Shown here: positions 7,074 through 14,606 of the stretch, piece by piece
Layout: the number at the start of each line of letters is the position of its first letter
How positions within the stretch are numbered: position 1 is the first letter of the stretch
Program-made: the position numbers and the translations under genes
Source: an uncultured Eubacteriales bacterium
Lineage (GTDB): Bacteria; Bacillota_A; Clostridia; Christensenellales; Aristaeellaceae
Reading direction: 5' to 3'
Assembly: GCA_900313545.1 (NCBI GenBank)
Contig: OMRS01000267.1
Location: 1 to 15,716 of the forward strand
DNA length: 15,716 bases
Notes under the pieces: generated by a model
What the model was told of the DNA's origin: nothing
Database searches by the model: none
What the model saw: only the letters and a program-made list of their open reading frames with translations

Positions 7074-8041
7074 GAGCGGACCTCGTTGTCATCGAGTATC
7101 TCCGCGATGATGTACCTTGGCCGGTGCTTGGATTCATTATAGATCTTTCCGATATACTCACCGATGACGCCCAGCGCCAGCAGCTGAATTCCGCCCAGCA
7201 TCCAGATACTGGCCATCAGGGAAGCCCAGCCGTTGAAGCTGTAGCCGGTCAGCTTGCGGATGACCGTGTACAGGAACATGACAAGGCTGACCAGGAACAG
7301 GATCACGCCCGCCCAGAGGACCAGCCGGATGGGCTTGACCGAGAAGGACGTGATGCCGTCCGCGGCAAAGGCCATCATCTTCTTGAGGGGATACTTGCTC
7401 TCCCCCGCAAAGCGCTCCGCGCGTTCATAGGTCACAGTGGTGGACGGATAGCCGATCTGCGGCACAATGCCCCTGAGGAACAGGTTCACCTCACCGAACT
7501 GCGCCAGGCCATCCACCGCCCTGCGGCTCATGAGGCGGTAATCCGCATGGTTGAAGACGATATCCACCCCCAGCACCTGCATGACCCGGTAAAATCCCTC
7601 CGCGGTAAAGCGCTTGAAGAACGTATCCTTTTCCCGCTTGCTGCGCACGCCGTAGACGATGTCATATCCTCCGTGATAGGCATCAATCATGGCATCCACG
7701 GCATTGATGTCATCCTGAAGGTCCGCATCCATGGAGATGATCACATCCGCTCTCCTGCGGGCTTCCATCAGTCCCGCAAGCAGGGCATTCTGATGCCCCC
7801 GGTTACGGGAAAGGCTGATGCCGGAAAAGACGCCGGGATCCTGTTCATGCAGGTTGCAGATGATCTCCCATGTCCGGTCCCGGGAGCCGTCATTGACCAG
7901 CAGCACCTTGCTCTGCGGAGCGATCTTGTTTTCCGAAACCAGCTGCTGCAGCTTCTCCTTGAGGCGCCGGCTGGTCTCCCCCAGCACCGCTTCCTCCTGA
8001 TAACAGGGGACAACAATATACAGTATCTTCTCTTCTTTCAT
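7070..8041 (-). CDS. GT2 glycosyltransferase with two C-terminal membrane helices (GtrB/DPM1-like)
   Basis: 323 residues. The GT-A catalytic domain shows VVPCYQEEAVLGET near the N-terminus, LLVNDGSRDRTW (nucleotide-sugar-binding Asp51) and the metal-binding D105-A-D107 in MDADLQDD. Two hydrophobic segments (about 238-261 and 272-296) and a basic tail follow. This is the architecture of enzymes such as GtrB, CsbB and YkcC, which transfer a sugar from UDP- or GDP-sugar to a polyprenyl phosphate on the inner membrane face for wall or surface-polymer decoration. The donor cannot be read from sequence. The ATG at 8041 follows AGGAG 14 bases upstream and a closer GAGAG. It begins 23 bp after the coiled-coil gene stop and overlaps mazG. 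No GtrA-type flippase is adjacent. Confidence 0.88.
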   Translation of the reverse strand: MKEEKILYIVVPCYQEEAVLGETSRRLKEKLQQLVSENKIAPQSKVLLVNDGSRDRTWEIICNLHEQDPGVFSGISLSRNRGHQNALLAGLMEARRRADVIISMDADLQDDINAVDAMIDAYHGGYDIVYGVRSKREKDTFFKRFTAEGFYRVMQVLGVDIVFNHADYRLMSRRAVDGLAQFGEVNLFLRGIVPQIGYPSTTVTYERAERFAGESKYPLKKMMAFAADGITSFSVKPIRLVLWAGVILFLVSLVMFLYTVIRKLTGYSFNGWASLMASIWMLGGIQLLALGVIGEYIGKIYNESKHRPRYIIAEILDDNEVRS

Positions 8042-8064
8042 TTTCTCTCAACAGACTCCTTATT

Positions 8065-9099
8065 TCAGCCGTGGGGCAGAACCTGCCCGTTTCCCAGCAG
8101 GTTTTCCCTCAGTTGGCTCATTTCCGTGGCGCTTCTGGCCAGAGCGGAGGCAGCGCCGCTGAGCATCTTGTCCACCTGCATGCAGGCCTGGGAATAGATC
8201 CTGTCGGCTTCCTTCTGGGCATTATCCTTGAGCTCCATGGAATAGGCCTGCGCTCTGCGGGTAATCTCGCTGTTTTCAACCAGCTTTTTCTGGGTCGCCT
8301 GGGCTGCATCCAGGATGGCCTGTGCCCTCATCTGCGCATCCTGAACCATGGCATTGGCATCCGCCACTGCACGATCCATGGTATTCTTGCTGATCTCTTC
8401 CGCCCTTGCACGGGTATCCCGGTCGTAATTTCTGGCCTCTTCCCTGGTTTTCTGCGCCTGGCTCTCCGCTTCCTGCTTCATCCTGCTGGCCTTGTCCTCC
8501 GCGTCCTGCAGCAGTTCACTGCGCCGGGCGAGGACCTTCTGGGCCGTGGATACCGACTCCGGCAGTGCCAGGCGCAGCTGTCCCACAAGATTGAGGATCT
8601 CTCCGTGGTCCACCATGACCAGCGTTCTGGACAGGGGCAGCCGCCGTGCAGAGGTGATGTCCTCCTCAATCTGGGAAATCACCTGCCGGATCTGGGCAAA
8701 GATGCTGTCATTCTCATCGAACTCCTGGGCATATTCCCCCCCGGCATCGTCCCCGTACTCCTCCTCGTACTCATCCTGGTCCCCATACCCGTCCTGGTCC
8801 TCGTACTCGTATTCCTCCTCGTCCTCCGGCTCTTCCCCGTACTCCTTTTTCTCCTGGTTTTCCGGTTCCTCCTCCTGGGGAGCATCTTCCCGCGCCGGCT
8901 CCGGGCTGCCGGGCATGGAAAACCGCCGCGTTTCTCCCGGCAGTTCCGTCACCTGGATACTTTCCGGCTCCTGAGATGCTTTTGCGTTTTCCGTCTCCCG
9001 CACGGGCTGGCGCTCCCTGGTTTCATCATACAGGTCCTCATTCCCACTGGGTCTTTGTTTCCTTTGGAAAAAGCGGCCGCGTTCATTCTGTTCTGACAT
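8065..9099 (-). CDS. Coiled-coil protein with acidic N-terminal extension, downstream of coaD
   Basis: 344 residues. The C-terminal 210 or so residues are mostly alpha-helical with Ala, Gln, Arg and Glu heptad-like runs. They match the poorly characterised protein often found after coaD in Clostridia and annotated as ATPase- or DivIVA-like: PLSRTLVMVDHGEILNLV, then LRLALPES, AQKVLARRSELLQDAE and LVENSEITRRAQAYS. An enzymatic ATPase is not supported, because no Walker motif is visible. Residues 75-130 form an unusual Asp/Glu/Tyr-rich low-complexity segment. I chose the ATG at 9099 because GAGGTGA lies 5-6 bases upstream; a GTG at 9108 would overlap coaD by 4 bp but lacks such a site. A role in membrane or septum-associated scaffolding is inference from the coiled coil. 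Confidence 0.8.
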   Translation of the reverse strand: MSEQNERGRFFQRKQRPSGNEDLYDETRERQPVRETENAKASQEPESIQVTELPGETRRFSMPGSPEPAREDAPQEEEPENQEKKEYGEEPEDEEEYEYEDQDGYGDQDEYEEEYGDDAGGEYAQEFDENDSIFAQIRQVISQIEEDITSARRLPLSRTLVMVDHGEILNLVGQLRLALPESVSTAQKVLARRSELLQDAEDKASRMKQEAESQAQKTREEARNYDRDTRARAEEISKNTMDRAVADANAMVQDAQMRAQAILDAAQATQKKLVENSEITRRAQAYSMELKDNAQKEADRIYSQACMQVDKMLSGAASALARSATEMSQLRENLLGNGQVLPHG

Positions 9100-9104
9100 T
9101 GCTC

Positions 9105-9590
9105 TCACCTCATCGCATTCTCTCGAGCCATCTGCAGTATTCTTGCTTCCATTCCCTCCGGGACGAGCCTGTCGATGGCTCCCCCGAAGGAGACCACTTC
9201 CCGGACCGCCGAGGAGGATATCCCGGTCAGTTCAGGTCGTGCCGGCAGCATCAGCGTTTCCACGTTTCCCAGCTGCCGGTTGATCACCGCCATGGTGTAT
9301 TCCGAATCAAAATCCGTCACTGAGCGGACCCCCCGGAGCACCGCATCCACCCCGGTCTCCCGGACACAATCCACAAGCAGCCCGGGATAGGAGAGAACGC
9401 GCACATTGGGCATCCCCGACGTCACGCTTTCAAGCAGCTCCATGCGCTGCTCCACGCTGAGCCAGCCCCGTTTGTTCCGGTTGATCATCACCGCCACGAT
9501 CATCTCTTCCGCAAGGCGGCTGCCCCGCTCAATCAGATCCAGGTGTCCCCGGGTCACGGGGTCAAAGCTTCCCGCATACAGTACTTTCAT
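9105..9590 (-). CDS. coaD: Phosphopantetheine adenylyltransferase CoaD
   Basis: Catalyses transfer of AMP from ATP to 4'-phosphopantetheine, giving dephospho-CoA, the penultimate step of coenzyme A synthesis in the cytoplasm. The 161-residue length is standard. The nucleotidyltransferase motif AGSFDPVTRGH spans 6-16 with the (T/H)xGH His16, LRGVRSVTDFD contains the RGxR-type substrate site (86-89), and TGISSS (122-127) is the second ATP-binding motif. The ATG overlaps the rsmD stop by 4 bp, with GGAG upstream. The rsmD-coaD pair is widely conserved in Bacillota. Confidence 0.96.
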   Translation of the reverse strand: MKVLYAGSFDPVTRGHLDLIERGSRLAEEMIVAVMINRNKRGWLSVEQRMELLESVTSGMPNVRVLSYPGLLVDCVRETGVDAVLRGVRSVTDFDSEYTMAVINRQLGNVETLMLPARPELTGISSSAVREVVSFGGAIDRLVPEGMEARILQMARENAMR

Positions 9591-10141
9591 TTCTCACTCC
9601 GCCTAACCAGTGTGATTTCCGTATCCCCGTAATGGCGCAGGTCCGCCGCCCTGAATCCCGGTCCCAGCCTTGGCCCTGCGCCCCTGCGGTGTTCCACCAC
9701 CACCAGGACCTCCGGGGCCAGCAGGCCGGCCTGTTCCAGTTCGTCGATCATTTCGCCCGTATTCTCCATACGGTAGGGCGGGTCCAGGAAGACCAGGTCA
9801 TAGGTCTTTCCCTCCGCGCCAAGCTGGGAAATGGCCGCATGATAATCCCGGGGGATCACCCGGCACCGGTCCGCACAGCGCACCTGCTCAATATTTTTCC
9901 GGATGCACGAAAGCGCAGAATGGTCGCAGTCCGAAAGCACGGCGCACTGTGCGCCCCTGCTGATCGCTTCCAGGCTCAGCGCGCCCGTTCCGGCAAACAG
10001 GTCCAGGACCCGGGCCCCCGGGCATTCAAACTGCAGGATGTTGAAGAGGGACTCCCTCACATAATCCTGAGTCGGCCGCGTGGTCTGTCCCCTGGGGGCC
10101 AGCAGCGTCCGGCCCCTGGCCTCTCCCCCGATAATCCGCAT
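9587..10141 (-). CDS. rsmD: 16S rRNA (guanine966-N2)-methyltransferase RsmD
   Basis: 184 residues, as usual for the family. The N-terminus MRIIGGEARGRTL and TRPTQDYVRESLFNIL are RsmD hallmarks. The SAM-binding motif is VLDLFAGTGAL (45-55) and the N6/N2-methyltransferase catalytic motif is LDPPY (119-123). It methylates G966 of 16S rRNA (E. coli numbering) during 30S assembly. The ATG at 10141 sits just after GGGGGAGG, at unusually short spacing. It starts 14 bp after the preceding membrane-protein gene and overlaps coaD. Confidence 0.95.
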   Translation of the reverse strand: MRIIGGEARGRTLLAPRGQTTRPTQDYVRESLFNILQFECPGARVLDLFAGTGALSLEAISRGAQCAVLSDCDHSALSCIRKNIEQVRCADRCRVIPRDYHAAISQLGAEGKTYDLVFLDPPYRMENTGEMIDELEQAGLLAPEVLVVVEHRRGAGPRLGPGFRAADLRHYGDTEITLVRRSEK

Positions 10142-10155
10142 GTCCTCCCCCGTCT

Positions 10156-11001
10156 CTACACCAGGCGGTGCCTGTTGTCTTCCTCCACGTCATTGCGGTG
10201 CCCGTAGTGCACCGTCGCACCCGTGGACACCAGTTCCTCCGCCAGGGACTTCTTTTCCGCCTTCCGTAGGGCCGCCTTCTTGGCCTTCCGCTGGGAAAAC
10301 ACCATTTTGACAAAACGGCGCGGTCCCTGCAGATAGCCGGCGACATACGCCGCAGGATAGATGAGCATCAGCAGCGGTATCGTGCGGTCAATCAGGTCCA
10401 CCTGTCCCTGGGGATCCGGAAAGAAATTCACAAAAATCATGCCCAGCAGCCGCACCACGATGCGCAGCCAGCCCACGCTTTCCATGGGAGCTGCCTGCAG
10501 ATAGCCCGCAAGCGGCGCCATCACGTCAGCCCGGTTGCCGTAGTTCTGGGTCATCCACAGGGGCAGATCCTGAAGCACATAGGTATAGGGCCGGGTCTGC
10601 AGCGCCACGATGACGGCCAGAATCAGGGGAACGGTGAACACAATGGCCGCCGCCAGGACCGCCTTGGAGACGGAAAAGCGCTTTTTGTCCTCCGCCGGAT
10701 CCGGCTTGCGTCCGGCTTTTTCCTGTTTCTCCCACTGGTAGCTGGCCTCCGCACCCGCCACGCCCCGGGTCATTCCTTCATTGAATACAAGGAAAGCCAG
10801 GCCGAGCACGATCACGCCCGTCAGCAGGGCCGCCAGCCACCAGATCCCGATGGCCTGGACACCCGAGAGCATCAGGCCCAGCACGCTGACCGCCAGATAG
10901 GACAGGGCCAGGCGCCTGGCCATCCGTCCCGCCCCGGCCAGCGGAGACAGCGGTCTTGCGGGCCACCAGGCAGGCTGCCGGTCTTTTTTCGGTTCACTCA
11001 C
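10156..11001 (-). CDS. Multi-pass membrane protein of unknown function between alr and rsmD
   Basis: I do not recognise the family. The GTG at 11001-10999 gives 281 residues, has GGAGGG 8 bases upstream and overlaps the alr stop by 8 bp; extending to 11076 would run deep into alr. The N-terminal 30 residues are basic and proline-rich. Hydrophobic segments lie at about 31-48, 50-73, 112-134, 177-195 and 207-225. A hydrophilic loop (88-110) is rich in Lys and Glu. The C-terminal 55 residues are strongly basic (QRKAKKAALRKAEKK) and probably cytoplasmic. Co-transcription with alr, coaD and a lipid-linked glycosyltransferase suggests, but does not show, an envelope role. Confidence 0.75.
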   Translation of the reverse strand: MSEPKKDRQPAWWPARPLSPLAGAGRMARRLALSYLAVSVLGLMLSGVQAIGIWWLAALLTGVIVLGLAFLVFNEGMTRGVAGAEASYQWEKQEKAGRKPDPAEDKKRFSVSKAVLAAAIVFTVPLILAVIVALQTRPYTYVLQDLPLWMTQNYGNRADVMAPLAGYLQAAPMESVGWLRIVVRLLGMIFVNFFPDPQGQVDLIDRTIPLLMLIYPAAYVAGYLQGPRRFVKMVFSQRKAKKAALRKAEKKSLAEELVSTGATVHYGHRNDVEEDNRHRLV

Positions 11002-12136
11002 GGTGTGTTCCCTCCATCTCCGGACATCCCTCATAGACCCGGGGGACCCGTTTGCTGATGTTGCACAAAATCTCATAGGAGATGGTTCCCGTCAGACAGG
11101 CCATGTCATCCGCACTGAAGGATTCATTCCCCTGACACCCGAGCAGCACCACCTCAGCGCCTGCAGCCGCCTCCGGGATGTCCGTCACGTCCACCATGAT
11201 CTGGTCCATGCAGACCCGTCCCAGAACAGGCGCGCGGCGGCCGCATACCAGGACCCATCCCCTGTCGGACAGCAGGCGGTTGTAGCCGTCCGCATAGCCC
11301 ACCGGGAGGGTCATCACCCGGGAATCCCGGTCCAGACGGCAGGTTCCGCCATAGCTGATACGGCTGCCTTCCGGAAGGTTCCGCACCGTTGCCGCCCGTG
11401 TCACCCAGGTCAGTGCCGGCATCAGCCCGTCGATCCCCGGGCAGGGAGGATAGCCGTAGAGGGCAATGCCCCCCCGCACCATGTCGTGGTGCAGCCGGGG
11501 ATATCTGAAGATCGATGCCGTGTTGGCCCCGTGAATCAGGAGCTTTCTGCCGTTCATCCGGGAACTGACCGCCAGACAGATGTCCTCAAAACGGTCCATC
11601 TGCAGCAGCGTTCCGGTGCTCTCCTCCTCATCCGCCGTGGCCATATGGGTCATGATGCCCTCCAGTTCCACGCCCTGCGCACGCTGCGCATATTCCGCCA
11701 TGTCCACAGCCGCCTCCGGAGTGCAGACCCCGATGCGGCCCATTCCCGTATCCGCCGCCAGATGGACCCGCACGGTCTTTTCAAGACGACGGGCCGCCCT
11801 GCTCAGACTGTCCACATGGCAGGTTTCATAGACCACCGGAATCAGGTCATGGCGGACAATTTCCTCTGCCGCCTGGTCCTCCGTGGTCCCCAGAATATGG
11901 ATAGGAGCGGCAATCCCCGCCTCCCGCAGCTCAATGCCCTCCTCGGGAATCGCCACAGCCAGGCGGGCTGCGCCGGCTTCCAGACAGGCCCGGGCCACCG
12001 GAACGGCCCCGTGGCCGTAGGCATCCGCCTTCACCACGGCCAGAAACTGCGTATCCGGAGAGAGACATGCCCTCATCATCTCCACATTGTGCCTGATTGC
12101 CCTGAGGCTGACCCGGGCATATGTCGTTCTAAGCAT
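10994..12136 (-). CDS. alr: Alanine racemase
   Basis: PLP enzyme interconverting L- and D-alanine, supplying D-Ala for peptidoglycan. The 380-residue product has the PLP lysine in VVKADAYGHG (Lys36), the second catalytic base in ISYGGTC (Tyr262), and the substrate-carboxylate region VCMDQ (308-312), so both the TIM-barrel and the C-terminal beta domain are complete. The ATG at 12136 is preceded by AAAGG at 7-8 bases; the longer reading begins at a GTG (12151) with no Shine-Dalgarno. It is the first gene of a seven-gene minus-strand operon and lies about 100 bp downstream of a good promoter. Confidence 0.95.
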   Translation of the reverse strand: MLRTTYARVSLRAIRHNVEMMRACLSPDTQFLAVVKADAYGHGAVPVARACLEAGAARLAVAIPEEGIELREAGIAAPIHILGTTEDQAAEEIVRHDLIPVVYETCHVDSLSRAARRLEKTVRVHLAADTGMGRIGVCTPEAAVDMAEYAQRAQGVELEGIMTHMATADEEESTGTLLQMDRFEDICLAVSSRMNGRKLLIHGANTASIFRYPRLHHDMVRGGIALYGYPPCPGIDGLMPALTWVTRAATVRNLPEGSRISYGGTCRLDRDSRVMTLPVGYADGYNRLLSDRGWVLVCGRRAPVLGRVCMDQIMVDVTDIPEAAAGAEVVLLGCQGNESFSADDMACLTGTISYEILCNISKRVPRVYEGCPEMEGTHRE

Positions 12137-12240
12137 ATTTCGCCTTTCCACCGCCGGATTCCCGGCAGACAGCCCCCTCCCGCCGTCATTCCAGGTCGGA
12201 GAGGTTTCTGCTTCTACAAAATTACATACTGATTTATCGT

Positions 12241-12269
12241 ATTATAGCGATTTTTCATGTTCAGGGCAA
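12241..12269 (-). promoter_or_regulatory. Sigma-A promoter for the alr operon
   Basis: Minus strand: TTGCCC (12269-12264), a 17-bp spacer, then a perfect TATAAT (12246-12241). Initiation near 12234 would give a leader of about 98 nt before the alr ATG. No other convincing promoter was seen in the operon down to mazG. Confidence 0.72.
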
Positions 12270-12430
12270 GGAAAAGCCAAAAATCCTGTCATTTCCTGTT
12301 TTTTCCTTCTGCCTGCACTCCTTTTGCGGCCCGGGCTCCGCCTCCCGCTGCAGGCATCCCCGGGGCACGCTCCCGATTCAGGGGATCGTGCGTTTGCCGA
12401 AGGTGGGTTTTTCATGGCCGCCGGTATACC
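12270..12430. other. Intergenic stretch with no recognisable feature
   Basis: GC-rich, between the alr promoter and the first repeat unit. Open frames here lack ribosome-binding sites and do not resemble known proteins. The last 20 bp or so may be a decayed extension of the S repeat. Confidence 0.4.
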
Positions 12431-13051
12431 CTGAGGCACGGAAAACCTTCCGCGTCCGGGGGACCTCATATTCCCGAAACTTCAAGCCCCTCCATCCCGT
12501 CGAAAGGGCCCTCAGGGCGCATCGGAGGCTATCAAAGGCCCATGCAGATGTGAAAATCCGTTTCCCGTCGTCAACGTGATGCAAAGCGCACATGGCGATG
12601 CCCACAGCGTGCAAATCCGATCGGGTTCTGGTTTTTCCAAACAAAGCGGGCATCCGCGTGAATCCGCCAGAGAGGAACTTCCCTGTGCCCCCTCCTCCGC
12701 CCGAGTGCCTCAGCAGACCAGGAGGGATTCGGATCATGGCGCCAAAAATATTCCCAAAAATATTCCCTCAGAGCCCGCCAAAAAAATTCAAAAAAATATT
12801 CCCGGCCCGGAAAACGCTCAAAAGAAAGCACGTAAAGGCTTATTTCATAAGGGCTTGTGGTTACACGCATACCCGGGAAGAAAATGAAAAAACCGGAGGG
12901 TGAAGCCATCCTCCGGCGCACGGGATACGTTCGATTTTCTGAGGCACGGGAAAACGTCCCCTGTCCGGGGGAGAGCGGATCTCCGCTTCAAATCCCTCCA
13001 TCCCGCCGAAAGGACCCTCCGTGTGCTTCGGATGCTTTTGAAAGCCCGGGG
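12431..13051. repeat. Repeat module A: S1 (12431-12541), L1 (about 12550-12938), S2 (12939-13051)
   Basis: Direct-repeat copy of the module at 15120-15716. The S units open with CTGAGGCACGG and end near a CTTTTGAAAGCCCGGG-like hairpin; they share CCATCCCGCCGAAAGGACCC. S1 is the most diverged. The L unit contains GCACATGGCGATGCCCACAG, TTCCCTGTGCCCCCTCCTCC, an AT-rich tract with three copies of AAAAATATTCCC, and a leftward terminator hairpin. S1 to S2 is 508 bp. Frames across L are open on several strands, but a one-base difference in an A-run shifts the frame between copies, so I treat it as non-coding. I know no named family for it. Confidence 0.85.
12887..12916 (-). terminator. Leftward terminator hairpin inside L1
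   Basis: CCGGAGG (12893-12899), a 10-nt loop and CCTCCGG (12910-12916) form a seven-pair GC stem. Read leftwards it is followed by six T. The equivalent hairpin and identical loop recur in L2. It should stop minus-strand transcription running towards the alr promoter. Confidence 0.7.
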
Positions 13052-13416
13052 AACAAAAAAAGCATTTGAGCGGGAGTCCCAGGAGTCACAGGTAGAGACC
13101 CCGATGACCCCAAACAGGAAAAGAGGCGGACCATCGGGCTCAAAAGACTCGAAACCGAGAAAAAGAAGAAACAGCAATTCTCCAAAAAGATGTATAAAAA
13201 AGTACGGAGGAGATTCCCGGCAGCCACGGTCCGACATACCCTTGATGACAAAGAGATGTAGCTACAAATGTACCCGGGAATGAAGTTCAGGAGATCAAAA
13301 GAGTTTTGATAGGATTCAACAGTCAAACTAATGTGCGCATTATCATCATCTATTTCATGGTTCCGGGCCAGTCCGCCGGACGGAGGGAAAAAGCGGCGAC
13401 CCAAACAGGACAACGC
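13052..13416 (+). other. Gap between repeat S2 and the solute-binding gene; lysine-rich frame, possible gene remnant
   Basis: No intact gene is seen. One plus-strand frame, 13070-13261 (64 codons including TAG), has no start codon near its 5' end. It reads like the end of a basic protein: DPDDPKQEKRRTIGLKRL, then a lysine run, MYKKVRRRFPAATVRHTL and DDKEM. It begins just after repeat S2, so a gene interrupted by the repeat is possible, but I recognise no family. The rest (13262-13416) is less GC-rich with no clear feature. Confidence 0.3.
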
Positions 13417-13446
13417 TTGACATACAGAATCCTCTTAAACCATAAT
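13417..13446 (+). promoter_or_regulatory. Strong sigma-A promoter for the solute-binding gene
   Basis: Perfect TTGACA (13417-13422), an 18-bp spacer and CATAAT (13441-13446, five of six). Initiation near 13453 gives a leader of about 110 nt before the ATG at 13563. This is the best -35 box in the window. Confidence 0.75.
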
Positions 13447-13512
13447 TCTACTGTTCAGCAAAGCCTGCATCCAGCTTCCCAAAGGCATCGTGTTTTTATC
13501 TTCTCGGAATAC

Positions 13513-13532
13513 ACTCCGTATCCCGGAGTTTT
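13513..13532 (+). promoter_or_regulatory. Terminator-like hairpin in the leader of the solute-binding gene
   Basis: ACTCCG (13513-13518), a 5-nt loop and CGGAGT (13524-13529) are followed by TTTATT. The hairpin ends about 30 bases before the start codon and before the AAGGAG ribosome-binding site. It could be an attenuator or simply a leader stem; the T-run is short. Confidence 0.4.
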
Positions 13533-13562
13533 ATTCAATACAAGAAAAGGAGATTCTTCAAC

Positions 13563-14606
13563 ATGAAAAAACGGTTTCTCGTTTCCGCGCTTGCGATGCT
13601 CCTGACCCTGATGCTGCTGGGGCTGTCCTGTGGCGCCCTGGCGGAAGAAAAAACGTTCGGCGTGCTGTCCTTTCTGAACCTTACAGAAAAAGAGTATATC
13701 GAGCTCGGATCTATGCGGAGGCCTCTGCAGATGATACTCCTCCTCGATGGCGTGCTGGAAGAGAGAGACAGTAAAGTGCCGCAGGGCGGCCGCCCCGTTT
13801 CCCGTTACTACGACACCTTGGATACCATGCTGATGGGCCTTCAGGCCGGAGAGGTAATCGCCATTAAAGTACCCTATTTTACCGGAAAATATCTCTGCTC
13901 CGCCAATGATAATCTGATGATGAGAGAAGAGTATCATCCGGAGAAAGCGACCGAAATCACTGATTGGGCCCTCAGCCGGTACAGCGACGGTTATTCGTTC
14001 ATGATGAAGGAAGACAATGCCGTACTTCGGGACGCTTTTGACGCCCAGATTACCGCCATGAAAGAGGACGGCACCCTGCAACAGCTGATCGACGAGTATA
14101 TCGTCAAGGTCTCGGAAGGCGGAGAACCGGTTGCCGTCGCTTTCGAGAAGTTTGAAGGGAATCCCATTAAGGTTGCCGTAACCGGTTCATTGCCGCCGAT
14201 GGACTATGTGGCCGCGGACGGAACCTTCGCCGGATTCAATACCGCCGTGCTCGCCGAGATCGGCAAACGGCTGCAGAAAAACATCGAACTGGTACAGGTC
14301 GACAGCGTCGGCCGCGCTCTGGCCCTGTCCAAAGGCACGGTGGACGTGGTATTCTGGACCCGCGGCATGTCCGAAGCCATGGTGGCAGGTCGGCAAGGGA
14401 ACGGCAAGCCCAGTGATGAAGTACTGGAAGCACGGAGGAATGAGCGCCTGGCAAAGATGTCGGATGAAGAAAAAGCCATTCTCGATCAATTCGGATCGCC
14501 AGATGATGTGTTCAAGGCGTTAAACAGGAACCGTGACCTGCCAGCCGGCACGATCATCACGCAACCGTATTTCTCAGATTTCACAATTTTGGTCACCCTG
14601 AAGTAA
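13563..14606 (+). CDS. Secreted solute-binding-like protein (SBP_bac_3-like) with rearranged domain order
   Basis: 347 residues. The signal peptide is MKKRFLVSALAM plus a Leu-rich core, with likely cleavage after CGALA (27); Cys23 lacks a good lipobox, so a lipoprotein is less likely. Residues 30-185 look like the second lobe of an amino-acid-type binding protein, with YYDTLDTMLMGLQAGEV and AITAMKEDGTLQQLIDEYI-type blocks. A new first-lobe start follows: IKVAVTGSLPPMDYVAADGT, FAGFNTAVLAEIGKRL and GTVDVVFWTRG. A charged insertion of about 70 residues comes next, then a short QPYFSDFTILVTL end. Thus lobe order is inverted or two domains are truncated and fused. The ATG follows AAGGAG at 10 bases. 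The gene is monocistronic, with no permease or ATPase beside it, so it may act as an orphan binding protein or sensor. It is flanked by repeat modules. Confidence 0.82.
   Translation: MKKRFLVSALAMLLTLMLLGLSCGALAEEKTFGVLSFLNLTEKEYIELGSMRRPLQMILLLDGVLEERDSKVPQGGRPVSRYYDTLDTMLMGLQAGEVIAIKVPYFTGKYLCSANDNLMMREEYHPEKATEITDWALSRYSDGYSFMMKEDNAVLRDAFDAQITAMKEDGTLQQLIDEYIVKVSEGGEPVAVAFEKFEGNPIKVAVTGSLPPMDYVAADGTFAGFNTAVLAEIGKRLQKNIELVQVDSVGRALALSKGTVDVVFWTRGMSEAMVAGRQGNGKPSDEVLEARRNERLAKMSDEEKAILDQFGSPDDVFKALNRNRDLPAGTIITQPYFSDFTILVTLK

Noticed and set aside
11003..12232. 409-codon plus-strand frame
   Set aside because: It lies antisense to alr, which has all catalytic motifs. The frame is a GC-bias shadow, as are the long plus frames opposite mazG, the glycosyltransferase and the coiled-coil gene.
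12576..12887. Plus-strand frames across L1 and the matching one in L2 (15193-15516)
   Set aside because: Two different plus frames are open in both copies, and each breaks at the A-run indel. No Shine-Dalgarno sequence was found, so this is consistent with chance open frames in a GC-rich repeat.
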